A stretch of DNA of 20,934 bases from an uncultured Collinsella sp. (GTDB lineage Bacteria > Actinomycetota > Coriobacteriia > Coriobacteriales > Coriobacteriaceae). Where the stretch lies: positions 1 to 20,934 of the forward strand of contig CABTWP010000036.1 in assembly GCA_902488525.1 (NCBI GenBank), read 5' to 3'. Below, in pieces: positions 1 to 8,031 of the stretch. The notes beneath the pieces were generated by a model. The model saw only the letters and a list, made by a program, of their open reading frames with translations, searched no databases and was not told where the DNA came from. Position 1 is the first letter of the stretch. The number at the start of each line of letters is the position of its first letter. The position numbers were made by a program, and so were the translations under genes.

Positions 1-910
1 ATTGTTCACGAGCAAGAACGACCTTAAAACCGTATGCCTCGAGCTTATTCTTGCATGCCGTCACAATCTTCCAGGTAAGATCGGCCTCGCTTTTGCCATT
101 ACCCTGCGCACCGGGGTCAGATCCACCATGACCAGCATCAAGAGCGATTACGCTAACGTTGCGAGCGGAGCGAGCGGCATAAGTAGAAACACCATCCGGA
201 GAATCGGCGCACTCCAACGCCTGCTGAATAGACTGTGCCTCAACAGCATTTCCGTCCCTATCTGCATAATAAAAAGATGTGCCCTCGGAGTTCATAGAGC
301 TATCTGCGACGGTGAACGAATAATCTCGATCAGAAAGATCGATCTTATGTTCAGTCCCATCTCCCTCTAGATAATACGAAATCGAAGTGAGGAAATAAGT
401 ATTAGCTTCGAGTTTTGCGCCAAAGGTAAAGGCGGCAGAATTATCAGCCGTAGCAGACGCGTCGGCAGAGCCCTTTACGCCGTTGGCACTCACATAGCCA
501 AGCGTAGCAGAGGAAAGAACTTCGCTGTCATTAGGCGTAGCAAAAGCAATGACTTGATTGGATCCAGAGGGAAGGCTTGGGTAGGCCAGGTAAACGTATT
601 GAAAGTCCGACTCGACCGAATCGACCTGTAGCTCGGTCTTGACTTCGCTTTCAGCTGCGCCTTGGCTCAACGAGTCGATAGCCCCACTATCCCCTTCAAC
701 CGGAGATTGGTCGACGGTGGCCTCGCTGCCTTCAACATCGTCGCCGCGTGCAGCCACTCCGTCATCGCCTGCAGAAGCCACATTCGTCATAGCCTCAGCG
801 GGCTGTGCCTCGTTCAACCCGTAAGCAGCAACTACAGGACTCATCAACGACGAAAATGTCAGAAGAGCAGCCAAAGAAAACGTAGCCGCAGCATGTAAAA
901 CCTTTTTCAT
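1..910 (-). CDS. Secreted N-acetylmuramoyl-L-alanine amidase (Amidase_3), 5' part only
   Basis: The gene reads leftwards from an ATG at 910-908 and runs off the window, so 303 residues are visible and the C-terminus is missing. The N-terminus is a clear signal peptide: MKK, a hydrophobic stretch to about residue 25, then an Ala-rich cleavage region (VVAAYG). An acidic, low-complexity segment follows (about 30-80), then a domain of unknown type (about 85-245) that may bind the cell surface. The catalytic domain starts near 250 with VIALDAGHGG; H261 and E275 (in GKSEADLTWKI) match the first two zinc ligands of the Amidase_3 family, which cleaves the amide bond between MurNAc and L-Ala in peptidoglycan. 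The third ligand and catalytic Glu would lie outside the window. A weak GGGG ribosome-binding site precedes the start. Family assignment is secure; the precise role (division, remodelling or autolysis) is not. Confidence 0.88.
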   Translation of the reverse strand, partial: MKKVLHAAATFSLAALLTFSSLMSPVVAAYGLNEAQPAEAMTNVASAGDDGVAARGDDVEGSEATVDQSPVEGDSGAIDSLSQGAAESEVKTELQVDSVESDFQYVYLAYPSLPSGSNQVIAFATPNDSEVLSSATLGYVSANGVKGSADASATADNSAAFTFGAKLEANTYFLTSISYYLEGDGTEHKIDLSDRDYSFTVADSSMNSEGTSFYYADRDGNAVEAQSIQQALECADSPDGVSTYAARSARNVSVIALDAGHGGSDPGAQGNGKSEADLTWKIVTACKNKLEAYGFKVVLAREQ

Positions 911-945
911 ATCGAATCCCCAGTCAAAATGAATATCCATGTTGC

Positions 946-957
946 ATGTTGCAACAT
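946..957. promoter_or_regulatory. Perfect 12-bp palindrome ATGTTGCAACAT upstream of the amidase gene
   Basis: The palindrome lies 36 bp upstream of the amidase start and is preceded by a direct copy of its left half (ATGTTGC at 939-945). Its core GTTGCAAC recurs upstream of the RAYT gene, and the related GTTGCACAAC dyad lies upstream of two other minus-strand genes. It could be an operator. The 911-1161 divergent intergenic region otherwise holds the promoter and dyad listed next and no small gene that I can see. Confidence 0.4.
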
Positions 958-1065
958 TATCCATCAATTATCTCTTCTTTTGAATAACTGTCATCGAAAG
1001 GAATCGTGTTGAATCAAGATGGCACGAAACGGAGAGTCCCGGCCCGTTTGGCCACCTGCTAAATA

Positions 1066-1084
1066 GGCAACACTTACCGTTGCC
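1066..1084. repeat. Inverted repeat GGCAAC-N7-GTTGCC in the divergent intergenic region
   Basis: Six-bp perfect arms (1066-1071 and 1079-1084) are separated by 7 bp, between the divergent amidase and glycosyltransferase genes. Just downstream, GCAATTA is repeated at 1096-1102 and 1117-1123, 21 bp apart (about two helical turns). This arrangement fits regulator binding ahead of the promoter at 1126. No known site class was recognised. Confidence 0.35.
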
Positions 1085-1125
1085 TCCACGCAAATGCAAT
1101 TAAAACCGTTGCAAACGCAATTAGG

Positions 1126-1131
1126 TATAAT
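1126..1131 (+). promoter_or_regulatory. Consensus -10 hexamer TATAAT for the glycosyltransferase gene
   Basis: A perfect TATAAT lies 30 bp before the ATG at 1162. No good -35 hexamer sits at 16-18 bp; the nearest TTG-type hexamer (TTGCAA, 1109-1114) is only 11 bp away. The promoter may therefore depend on an activator, possibly at the dyads immediately upstream. Confidence 0.45.
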
Positions 1132-1161
1132 TCTTCCAAATCGCCTAGAGAAAGTGTTTGA

Positions 1162-2262
1162 ATGCTTACCGTAATCGTGCCTACTTACAATGCCGAGCCG
1201 TATCTTTCTCAGGCTATAGGCAGCCTATTAAACGAAAACAAAATCGAACTGGAAATCCTAGCCATCAACGACGGATCTACCGATAACTCGCTCGCCATTA
1301 TGCAAGATTTCGTTGCGCGCGACTCACGCGTTCGAGTGATCGATAAGACGAACCAGGGTTACGGCGCAACCTGCAATCTGGGCATTCGCGAGGCAAAGGG
1401 CGACTGGATTGCCATCCTCGAGCCCGATGACTGGATTGAGCCCGGAATGTACTCCGACGTGCTTGCCTTTGCCAAGCGCGAATTTGGCGATCCGAACAAG
1501 CTCGATATTATTGAGACCCCGTATTGGATCATTCGCAACCCCGATACCCCCCAAGAGGTCAAACTACATTGCGCATATCGCGGTCGCATTAAACCGCCTC
1601 GGCAACCGTTCACCATTCACGACGCTCCACACCTGCTGGCCCATCATCCGTCCATTTGGTCGGCAATCTATCGTCGCGACTTCCTGATGCAAAACAATAT
1701 CTGGTTTAAGGAAATCCCCGGTGCGGGCTGGGCCGACAATCCATTCCTTGTCGAAACGCTCTGCCAGGCAAAGGCGATCGCTTACTGGCCCAAGCCGTAT
1801 TACTGCTACCGCGAGGAAACACCCGAAAAGGCGGCCGCTCTGGCCAAGCGTGACCCCTTGATGCCGTTTAATCGCTGGAACGACATGGTCGATATTCTTG
1901 AGAGACTCAACGTCGCCGACCCCGCCGTTTGGACACCGCAAATCACACGCGGCTTCACCTATATGGGCATCATGATTGAGCACACCGGAATTGAGGGGCA
2001 CCCCGAAATCGAGCGGGCTATCCACAGGATGTTCGAACGCATGCCGCAAGAGCTGGTATTTGCCAATCCTCGCGTTACCCCTGCGGCCAAAAAGCTCTAT
2101 GCCGAGTATATGGGCATCGCCAACCCTAAAATCAGCTACTGTGCATACGCCAAGGACCTCGTGGGCGAGGGCTTGTATAACGTATGGAACAAGGGCCCCA
2201 AGCAGACTCTAAAAATGATTACATCGCACTTTGGTTCATACAACGCGCGCGCTGGAAAATAG
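1162..2262 (+). CDS. Family 2 glycosyltransferase (GT-A fold)
   Basis: The predicted product is a 366-aa inverting glycosyltransferase of family GT2, acting on the cytoplasmic face of the membrane to extend a cell-envelope glycan. It begins with the family hallmark VIVPTYNAEPYL (residues 4-15) and the nucleotide-binding NDGSTDNS (36-43). The metal/sugar-nucleotide DxD equivalent is E87-P-D89-D90. A GWADNPFL segment near residue 190 fits the acceptor-side region that usually carries the catalytic base (ED/ADN position). No membrane segment is obvious, so it is probably soluble or peripheral. The ribosome-binding site is weak (agagaaag). The acyltransferase gene starts 4 nt after the stop, so the two were probably co-transcribed. 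Donor and acceptor sugars cannot be told from the sequence. Confidence 0.88.
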   Translation: MLTVIVPTYNAEPYLSQAIGSLLNENKIELEILAINDGSTDNSLAIMQDFVARDSRVRVIDKTNQGYGATCNLGIREAKGDWIAILEPDDWIEPGMYSDVLAFAKREFGDPNKLDIIETPYWIIRNPDTPQEVKLHCAYRGRIKPPRQPFTIHDAPHLLAHHPSIWSAIYRRDFLMQNNIWFKEIPGAGWADNPFLVETLCQAKAIAYWPKPYYCYREETPEKAAALAKRDPLMPFNRWNDMVDILERLNVADPAVWTPQITRGFTYMGIMIEHTGIEGHPEIERAIHRMFERMPQELVFANPRVTPAAKKLYAEYMGIANPKISYCAYAKDLVGEGLYNVWNKGPKQTLKMITSHFGSYNARAGK

Positions 2263-2266
2263 TCTG

Positions 2267-3411
2267 ATGGGCAGAAAAGCAAGCAGAAATACCTCCATCG
2301 AAGCGCTGCGCTTGGTCGCGGTCGCCGGGATTGCCATATTCCACCGTTTCAGTGGACCTTCCAAGCCGCCTGTATCGGCGTGCCGGAATACGTATCGCTT
2401 GCGGCTTTCCCCTATTCGGGACTGCTGGGGTTCATCAACCAACTCGGCTGCTGGGCCAACGAGGTCTTCTTTATGATCTCGGGGTACTTCCTTATTCCCT
2501 CGGCGGTACACGCCCTCCAAAACGGGTCATCCGCGCAGCACCTCACGCTCAAATCGCTTGAGCGCCTCAAGAAGATCGTCTTGCCAACGCTCTTTTATTG
2601 CGCTGCCTGCCTGCTTGTCTCGATGTACGTCTATCCCTTGCCCGAAATCTCGCTACACGAGATTGGCTGGCTAACGTTGGGTATCGAGTTTATCTGGGTC
2701 TACGCGGCATCCGTATTGCTCGTCCCAGTGATTGCGCTGATACGACAGCAGATCGGCAGCAAAAGGGCCCCGTTTGTCGCAGCGCTCCTCGTGTTCACAA
2801 CATTTGGAATTAACTGCTACATCGCGGCGACGGCGAACGAAGCTGCCGGTATCGTTTTGTGGCGCAAGCTCATGAGCGCCGTTACCTACCTGGTCGCGTT
2901 TATTGCGGCTGGAGAAATGCGCTTTGTCCTCGAACACCACGGCAACGCATCCGGCGCTCAAAAATCCAAGATCGCACTCATCGGACTCGTTACCGCCACC
3001 ATCGCGCTCGAGCTTCTGCTATCGGCAAATAGCCAGTACGACGCGCTCTGGAAGCTCTCCTACAAGTCCACTTCCGTCATATCCTTTATCTTGGCCGCCG
3101 CATCCGTTGCCGCCGCAGCGCTCCATCAGCCGCGCCACAAAGGCACTGCTGCAGACAAGACAATCATGTCCCTCGCCGCAGGAACGCTCGCTTTCTACGC
3201 CGTGCAGTCGTTTACCTGCAATGTCTGGCGGCCCATCTTCGACAAAGCGATCTACACCATGGCGACAGGTATCCAAACAGGAGAGCCCCGTCCAGCCGCC
3301 GCCATTTTGCTCGGAGTCCTTATGAGCCTTTGCCTCGCGCTTGCCCTGCTCCTGACGGATATCGTACGCAGGGCCGTAGTCGAGGCCATCAAGGCCCATA
3401 TGAACAGCTAG
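2267..3411 (+). pseudogene. Acyltransferase-3 family membrane O-acyltransferase, broken by a -1 frameshift
   Basis: An ATG at 2267 opens a frame that reads NTSIEALRLVAVAGIAIFH, a typical acyltransferase-3 N-terminus with the R-X10-H motif. Homology then jumps at about 2345 into the +1 frame, which continues FQWTFQAACIGVPEYVSL and stays open to the stop at 3409-3411. One base added between codon CAC (2342-2344) and TTT (2347-2349) would restore a single protein of about 380 aa, the family's normal length, with roughly 10 membrane segments. ANEVFFMISGYFL in the second part is another hallmark. Intact members transfer acetyl or other acyl groups to extracytoplasmic sugars, which fits the adjacent glycosyltransferase. 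The downstream part could start at an internal ATG (2380) but would lack the catalytic His segment. A sequencing error or phase-variation slippage cannot be excluded; no long homopolymer lies at the break. The 3' end overlaps the convergent gene by 4 nt (CTAG). Confidence 0.8.
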
Positions 3412-4790
3412 ACGTCCTTCTGACCCTGAAGGCCACGAAGCGCGCTAACACCCGAAGCAAATAAAATCGCAAAGACAATCGCCCAGTTCTTGCAGCCAAA
3501 TACCGGAATATGAACGATTGCATGGTCATGCATAACAACGAAATAACCCAAAACAACAACCAGAGGCAGCGCCATGAGCAGCGACTGGATCAATACCTTT
3601 CGACGACGACCACCTTGCGCACCGCCCCGTATCGAAAATACGAGCACGGCAATCCAAATCGCCAATACGGCAGCAAACGAAACAAGGCAAACGACGTTCG
3701 AGATCATCGCATAACCAGCAGTTGAGCAAATGGCGAACAGCTGCGGGCTCATGCAATAAAACTCCTTCAAAATCTGAGGCCAGTCAGCCTGGGGCAACAG
3801 TGACGAAGTCCCATGCGCAGGCCAAAGGCCCATCTCGCCCAGAACGTTCGAAAAGACCTCATCCCAGCCCAGCACAAATGCCGCGACAACCCATTTCATC
3901 GCCCAGGTAAACACAAACGAAAGCCCAAACCCAAAGAGTGCCCGCAGCATCGTAACGAGACAGCGCTTGGATCTCTCACCTTCGGGCAGCGCAATAAACG
4001 CGAAAAAGCAATGCAGGGCGACAACTGCGGCAGGAATCGTTAAAAAGTCAAGAAACGAAAACACGGCACCCGTCGCAATCGACCAAAGGACAAGACGGCT
4101 TGTAAAAGCCCGTGCGTTCGGAGCCGACCCCAAACGAAGACTCATGCAAGACATCATGATGAGCGCAACAAAGAACGAGATGCACAGCAGCAGATCACCG
4201 ATAAAATTGAGAAACAGATTGGTCGAGAACAACAGGATTGCAAGGAAACCCAACGTCAATGGTTTTGAAAACCGCTTCCGCAAGGCAACGTAAGCGCAAG
4301 CGGAGCCGGCAATCGCCAGAGCAGCCGCAGGCACCACGACCACATCGATACCGCCAATAAACAGGCAGACATTCGTAAGTAGCTGCCATCCGTGCCAATA
4401 CCGGTAGTACTGCTGGTGCGTAATCCCGCCGGCTTTCGTAACGTCATCAATCTCGGCAACAGCCATCGTCTTAAACGGAGAACCTTGGTCCTTTTGCTGT
4501 GCGACTTCAATGATAAAGCGATTGTTATCAAAGCAAACAGGACCAGCTGCAACACGGTGGTCGTAGACATACATGTCAGACAACAGGGCAGAGGACTCCG
4601 AACCCTGCGCATGCGACTCGATAACGGGCCTCGGCAGGCAATTCGCCGCGGTATTGCTCAGGACAAATGCGGCCTGAAGAACCAAAAACAGCAACATGAC
4701 CTTGACGGGAAGGCTATCGGCAAAGGAGGCTAAACGAGTTTTATTCACAGGGCATCCAAACAGAAAGATCGCGTCCACAGGAATCGGCAC
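3408..4790 (-). CDS. Multi-pass membrane protein of unknown function
   Basis: I do not recognise this 460-aa protein. It has an N-terminal hydrophobic anchor (about residues 30-46, VKVMLLFLVLQAAFVLSN), an extracytoplasmic stretch of about 90 residues with few hydrophobic runs, then about eight or nine further membrane helices to the C-terminus. The layout (one helix, an external loop, a helix bundle) resembles polyprenyl-phosphate-sugar-dependent GT-C glycosyltransferases and their relatives, but no catalytic DD/DE motif is certain. The start is uncertain: the longest frame begins at a GTG (4790-4788) with little ribosome-binding site, and another GTG at 4748-4746 would give MNKTRLASF just before the first helix. 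It is convergent with the acyltransferase gene, sharing the CTAG at 3408-3411. Context suggests an envelope polysaccharide role; that is inference. Confidence 0.7.
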   Translation of the reverse strand: MPIPVDAIFLFGCPVNKTRLASFADSLPVKVMLLFLVLQAAFVLSNTAANCLPRPVIESHAQGSESSALLSDMYVYDHRVAAGPVCFDNNRFIIEVAQQKDQGSPFKTMAVAEIDDVTKAGGITHQQYYRYWHGWQLLTNVCLFIGGIDVVVVPAAALAIAGSACAYVALRKRFSKPLTLGFLAILLFSTNLFLNFIGDLLLCISFFVALIMMSCMSLRLGSAPNARAFTSRLVLWSIATGAVFSFLDFLTIPAAVVALHCFFAFIALPEGERSKRCLVTMLRALFGFGLSFVFTWAMKWVVAAFVLGWDEVFSNVLGEMGLWPAHGTSSLLPQADWPQILKEFYCMSPQLFAICSTAGYAMISNVVCLVSFAAVLAIWIAVLVFSIRGGAQGGRRRKVLIQSLLMALPLVVVLGYFVVMHDHAIVHIPVFGCKNWAIVFAILFASGVSALRGLQGQKDV

Positions 4791-4886
4791 CTATGTAATA
4801 CCACAATGCGCGCTTGCAATCTCACCACGCACGCACGTCAACTAGGCTTGTAGCAAACGTTCTTGGTGATTAGCGGAACATTACCC

Positions 4887-4932
4887 GCGGGCGCCCGCCT
4901 ACGCTTACAATAGTCGTGTCCTATGGGACACG
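4887..4932 (+). promoter_or_regulatory. Promoter region of the second glycosyltransferase gene, with two palindromes
   Basis: A 12-bp perfect palindrome GCGGGCGCCCGC (4887-4898) lies just upstream of a good -10 hexamer TACAAT (4906-4911). A second dyad, CGTGTCC-TATG-GGACACG (4915-4932), begins about where transcription would start. The -35 is poor (TTACCC at 4881-4886, 19-bp spacer). The second dyad could form a hairpin at the 5' end of the mRNA or be an operator. The remaining sequence in 4791-4985 shows nothing else. Confidence 0.4.
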
Positions 4933-4985
4933 TTGTTTATTCCGCAGGGCCGAAATGCTGCCCACGCGAAAGGATATTCTCGTTC

Positions 4986-6005
4986 ATGACTTCCACCCTT
5001 CCCGCTCCCATCGATAAGCTCGCCATCGTTGTCGTTACGTACAAGCGCCAGGAGCTCTTGGCCAACCTGTTCGACTCTATGACCGAGCTCACGGCAACGC
5101 CCTGGCGCATCGTGATTGTCGATAACGAGAATTCGCGCGAGACCGAGGCCATGTGCACCGCATTCAACGAGCGCCTGGCCAACCTGTGGGGCACCGACAT
5201 CGATCAGCCCGACGCGCAGGGCGGCACCGACCGCGTTATCTACGCCCCGCAGCTCGAAAACGGCGGCGGTGCGGGCGGCTTCTCCGCCGGCACTAAATGC
5301 GCCTACGACTTGGGGGCCCAGTGGTTCTGGGTCATGGACGACGACGTGCTCGTCATCCCCGAAGGCATCGAGCGCTTGGCCAAGTGGACCGAACGCTACG
5401 ACGTCATCCAGGGTTCGCGCCTGGACTTTGACGGCGGCGCCTTCTTTTGGCAGTACCAGCTCATCCTTTCGCTCGGCATTCCCAACCCTGTCGCCAAGTG
5501 GGACCTGGGACCCGAGGGCTACCGCGCCATGAACCAGCTGTGCTTTGAGGGCGGCATGTTCTCGCGCCGCGTGGTCGACAAGATCGGCCTGCCCGATGCG
5601 CGATTCTTCATCTACGGCGACGATGCCTGCTACGGCTATGTAGCCAGCCAGCACTTCCCCGCCGCCGTGGTCGCCGACGTGGTGCTCAAGCGCGCCCGAG
5701 CCGTCTCTAACTGGGACATTGCCGGCAAGCGCCAGCTCAACTCTACGAGCGACACCAACCGCTACTACATCATGCGCAACCGCGGTTATCTGGCACGCTA
5801 CATGCAGATCTACGGCGACTACCACCCTGTGCTGTTCCGTCTGGGCAACGCCGCGACCTTCTGCAAGGAATTCATTCGCTTGGCTGCCGTTGACAAGTGC
5901 TTTAAGACCGGCATTCCGGCGCTGCGCCGTGGCATGAAGGACGCCCGCAAGATCGTTAAGGATCCCAACTGGAAGCCCATGCCGCCCCTGAAGGACGCGG
6001 AGTAG
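4986..6005 (+). CDS. Family 2 glycosyltransferase, galactofuranosyltransferase (GlfT)-like
   Basis: The 339-aa product has the GT2 start AIVVVTYKR (13-21), IVDNEN (44-49), the glycine-rich ENGGGAGGFSAG (91-102) typical of the GlfT/rhamnosyltransferase branch, and a metal-binding DDD at 118-120 (WVMDDDV). GDDACYGY (211-218) provides the acidic residues expected at the catalytic-base position, and NRYYIMRNRG follows near the C-terminus, as in that branch. It probably adds furanose or deoxysugar units from a nucleotide sugar to a lipid-linked glycan at the membrane. I chose the ATG at 4986 because AAAGGA precedes it and the family's first beta strand follows closely. An upstream in-frame ATG at 4923 lies inside a palindrome and has no ribosome-binding site. 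Donor specificity is inferred only. Confidence 0.85.
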   Translation: MTSTLPAPIDKLAIVVVTYKRQELLANLFDSMTELTATPWRIVIVDNENSRETEAMCTAFNERLANLWGTDIDQPDAQGGTDRVIYAPQLENGGGAGGFSAGTKCAYDLGAQWFWVMDDDVLVIPEGIERLAKWTERYDVIQGSRLDFDGGAFFWQYQLILSLGIPNPVAKWDLGPEGYRAMNQLCFEGGMFSRRVVDKIGLPDARFFIYGDDACYGYVASQHFPAAVVADVVLKRARAVSNWDIAGKRQLNSTSDTNRYYIMRNRGYLARYMQIYGDYHPVLFRLGNAATFCKEFIRLAAVDKCFKTGIPALRRGMKDARKIVKDPNWKPMPPLKDAE

Positions 6006-6035
6006 GGGGGGCGCCCCTTCAGCATCGCCCCCCTA
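6003..6035. repeat. Hairpin TAGGGGGG / CCCCCCTA spanning both convergent stop codons
   Basis: The perfect 8-bp arms are 6003-6010 and 6028-6035. The left arm contains the TAG stop of the glycosyltransferase gene and the right arm the TAG stop of the minus-strand gene. A GGGGCGCCCC-type palindrome lies inside. There is no T-tract on either side, so it is not a canonical intrinsic terminator, but it could protect both 3' ends or impede transcript overlap. Confidence 0.55.
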
Positions 6036-7829
6036 CAGCCGCTGGTACACCGTAGCCACATGCTGTCCATCAAACCCAAACCCCCAGCGCATGCGGCCAA
6101 CGCCGGGTCGCGGCACACGGATTTCGTCGATGCCGTCGCGCTCTATGTCGAGCAGCGCCTGCACGGCCAGCAATTCCAGGCCCAGCGCATCCACACCGGG
6201 GTCATACATCATGTTGATCGTTATCAGCGGACGTTCATCGAGCATACCGATCGTATCGGCTATGTCGAACACGGCGCCCGTAGGAAAAACCTGGATGTCC
6301 CAGCGATCCGCGCCACACTTTCGCCTCGAGGCAGGATTGGCATAGCCCGGCAATCCAAAGCAGAGTCCTTGCAAGAGTAGGTGATATGGCAGCGGTGTAT
6401 CTGGGTCGGTCGCACCGATTCCCGCAACTCCCAAGATGCGGCTTAGCGCCCGCCTCACGGTATCCTCGTTCCCATGGCCCAGCCCGTCGCGAAACGCATC
6501 GACGTCTCGAATGTCTTCTGCAGCGCACTCAAACCACTCAATAATCACTAGACGCAAGGCCTGGCGAAGCTCGTTATTGGGCAATCGCAAAGCACGGAGG
6601 CGATCGCCATGCTCTGGCTCCTCAGTCATATCCGTCGTGAGAAAACCGGACAGATACAGCGCTGTCCACATGCCATCGTCAGGCGAGACATCTGGCTCTG
6701 CAGTGCCCAAACAAAGCGGGACCTCAGCGCACCCATGGGCCTCGAGCAAATCAAACAAGACCGAAAGGCGGTCGAGATTCCACCCGGCAACTACCCTACT
6801 CAGGCAATCGGCATATCCATACAGATCGGCACGCACAGGCGCCGTGCAGCCTCGGCCCAGAAAACCGATCACACGCGCTGGACTCGAGCAATAGGCCCTG
6901 CCAAACCGATACCCCTCGAGCCATTCACGCGCATCATCCAGGTATTCCTCGCGCCCAGCATGATTCAAAAGAGCCTCGACCTCGGCATCCGAAAAACCGA
7001 AACATCGGTCACACCACGCCGACAGCGGCGTCGTCAGACAATACGAGCAGCCGCGCGAAGAAAGCGCCGCTTCGGCAGGACCGGGACACTCCCCCATCAG
7101 ACATGCAAAGCGTAGCGAATGGCCCGCGGCAGCAATGGCGTCAAACAGCACACGGTCAAGTAGCCCTGCCGGATCGGCGCCGGAAGCGCCCCTCGCGATC
7201 GCACGGCCCAACCACGCCGCGTCGTACCCATCAACGAGCAATACAACCTGTTCATCGCAGGCCATCTCCAGCAGCTCAATGAGCACGCCAAGCACCGAGG
7301 CGACCTCGTCCTCGCTCGCCGCGCCACGCGCAACGCGTTCGATGTGACGTACCTTGTCTCGAGCTAAATCCGGAGCTTCCAAGAGCGCCAACAAGCGAAC
7401 ACATTCGCCCGAAAGAGCATTGTGCACGACGCCGGCAACAGCGGCCCCACGCCTCGCAGCGCCAGAAAAGTCCAGCGATATCACCGGATAGCAAGCATAC
7501 TCATCCCGATAGCGCCCACCGTCCGCATCCCAAATCTGAGCATCGGCAAACGAGATCCGACCGGCGCGACCGACCGCTGGACGCTCCAGAAAAGCCCTGA
7601 GCATCGACAAGTTCATGCTCTTGCCAAAACCCTCGGGTCGACAGCACACCACAACGGACGCGTCGCAGTCCAACACATCGGCAATAAACATGGTCTTGTC
7701 GACCAGCGTGCAGCAACCAAGAGCCTCCGCATAGCCGTGCATGCCAATGGGCAAAGCCGCATCGTCGGCACGGCCGATCAAACGCACGCCAAAGCCGGCA
7801 GCACAACCATTATTTGCCTGTTCAGACAC
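6033..7829 (-). CDS. AAA-ATPase-like / PD-(D/E)XK family protein with degenerate active sites
   Basis: The 598-aa product matches the common bacterial family that pairs an N-terminal AAA-ATPase-like domain with a C-terminal PD-(D/E)XK nuclease-like domain. Seen: LVDKTMFI (42-49), equivalent to the family's YVDKT motif; a P-loop-like RPEGFGKS (64-71), where the family usually has RPRRFGKS; and DGYD (200-203), where DEYD is usual. The C-terminal end (RPLITINMM, then an Ala/Leu-rich helix and WGFGFDGQHVATVYQ) follows the family layout but lacks the E-x-K nuclease residues. The protein may therefore bind nucleotide weakly or not at all and probably does not cut DNA. I placed the start at GTG 7829-7827, which follows a GGGGGA ribosome-binding site. 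The frame stays open to an ATG at 7961, but that extra segment is Cys/Pro-rich and not protein-like. The family's role is unknown. Confidence 0.75.
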   Translation of the reverse strand: MSEQANNGCAAGFGVRLIGRADDAALPIGMHGYAEALGCCTLVDKTMFIADVLDCDASVVVCCRPEGFGKSMNLSMLRAFLERPAVGRAGRISFADAQIWDADGGRYRDEYACYPVISLDFSGAARRGAAVAGVVHNALSGECVRLLALLEAPDLARDKVRHIERVARGAASEDEVASVLGVLIELLEMACDEQVVLLVDGYDAAWLGRAIARGASGADPAGLLDRVLFDAIAAAGHSLRFACLMGECPGPAEAALSSRGCSYCLTTPLSAWCDRCFGFSDAEVEALLNHAGREEYLDDAREWLEGYRFGRAYCSSPARVIGFLGRGCTAPVRADLYGYADCLSRVVAGWNLDRLSVLFDLLEAHGCAEVPLCLGTAEPDVSPDDGMWTALYLSGFLTTDMTEEPEHGDRLRALRLPNNELRQALRLVIIEWFECAAEDIRDVDAFRDGLGHGNEDTVRRALSRILGVAGIGATDPDTPLPYHLLLQGLCFGLPGYANPASRRKCGADRWDIQVFPTGAVFDIADTIGMLDERPLITINMMYDPGVDALGLELLAVQALLDIERDGIDEIRVPRPGVGRMRWGFGFDGQHVATVYQRL

Positions 7830-7967
7830 CAAAACGTTCCCCCTAAATCGCAACACGATGCCAATTGTAATGACCACCTCGCGCGTACCGATGTCGCCGT
7901 GCAAACATATCGGGCAACGGTAGCAACAAGAGGTGTGAGGGGGCACAACTAATCGTTGCACAACAAA
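7830..7967 (-). promoter_or_regulatory. Leader of the AAA-like gene with a GTTGCACAAC dyad
   Basis: On the minus strand this region holds a TACAAT -10-like hexamer about 40 bp before the GTG start and a GTTG-CA-CAAC dyad at 7955-7964. The same 10-bp dyad sits upstream of the secreted-protein gene at 9922-9931. No convincing -35 was found. Confidence 0.3.
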
Positions 7968-7999
7968 ACGGGGCCCGATGCATTCGCACCGGACCCCGT
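7968..7999 (-). terminator. Intrinsic terminator of the surface-protein gene
   Basis: Arms ACGGGGCCCG (7968-7977) and CGGACCCCGT (7990-7999) pair with one mismatch. Read on the minus strand, the stem is followed by TTTTGTTG, a modest U-tract. It lies 32 bp past the stop codon of the gene at 8032-9849. Confidence 0.7.
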
Positions 8000-8031
8000 C
8001 CCAACTCTTTAGTTATCTGGCAACCGAGAGG

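Noticed and set aside
4915..4932. CGTGTCC-TATG-GGACACG as a fourth copy of the GGGACAA palindrome
   Set aside because: The half-sites face the opposite way, the spacer is 4 rather than 15 bp, and the bases beyond GGACA differ.
4905..5825. Minus-strand open frame opposite the GlfT-like gene
   Set aside because: Low-complexity Val/Ala/Gly/Asp translation typical of an antisense shadow; the plus strand has clear GT2 motifs.
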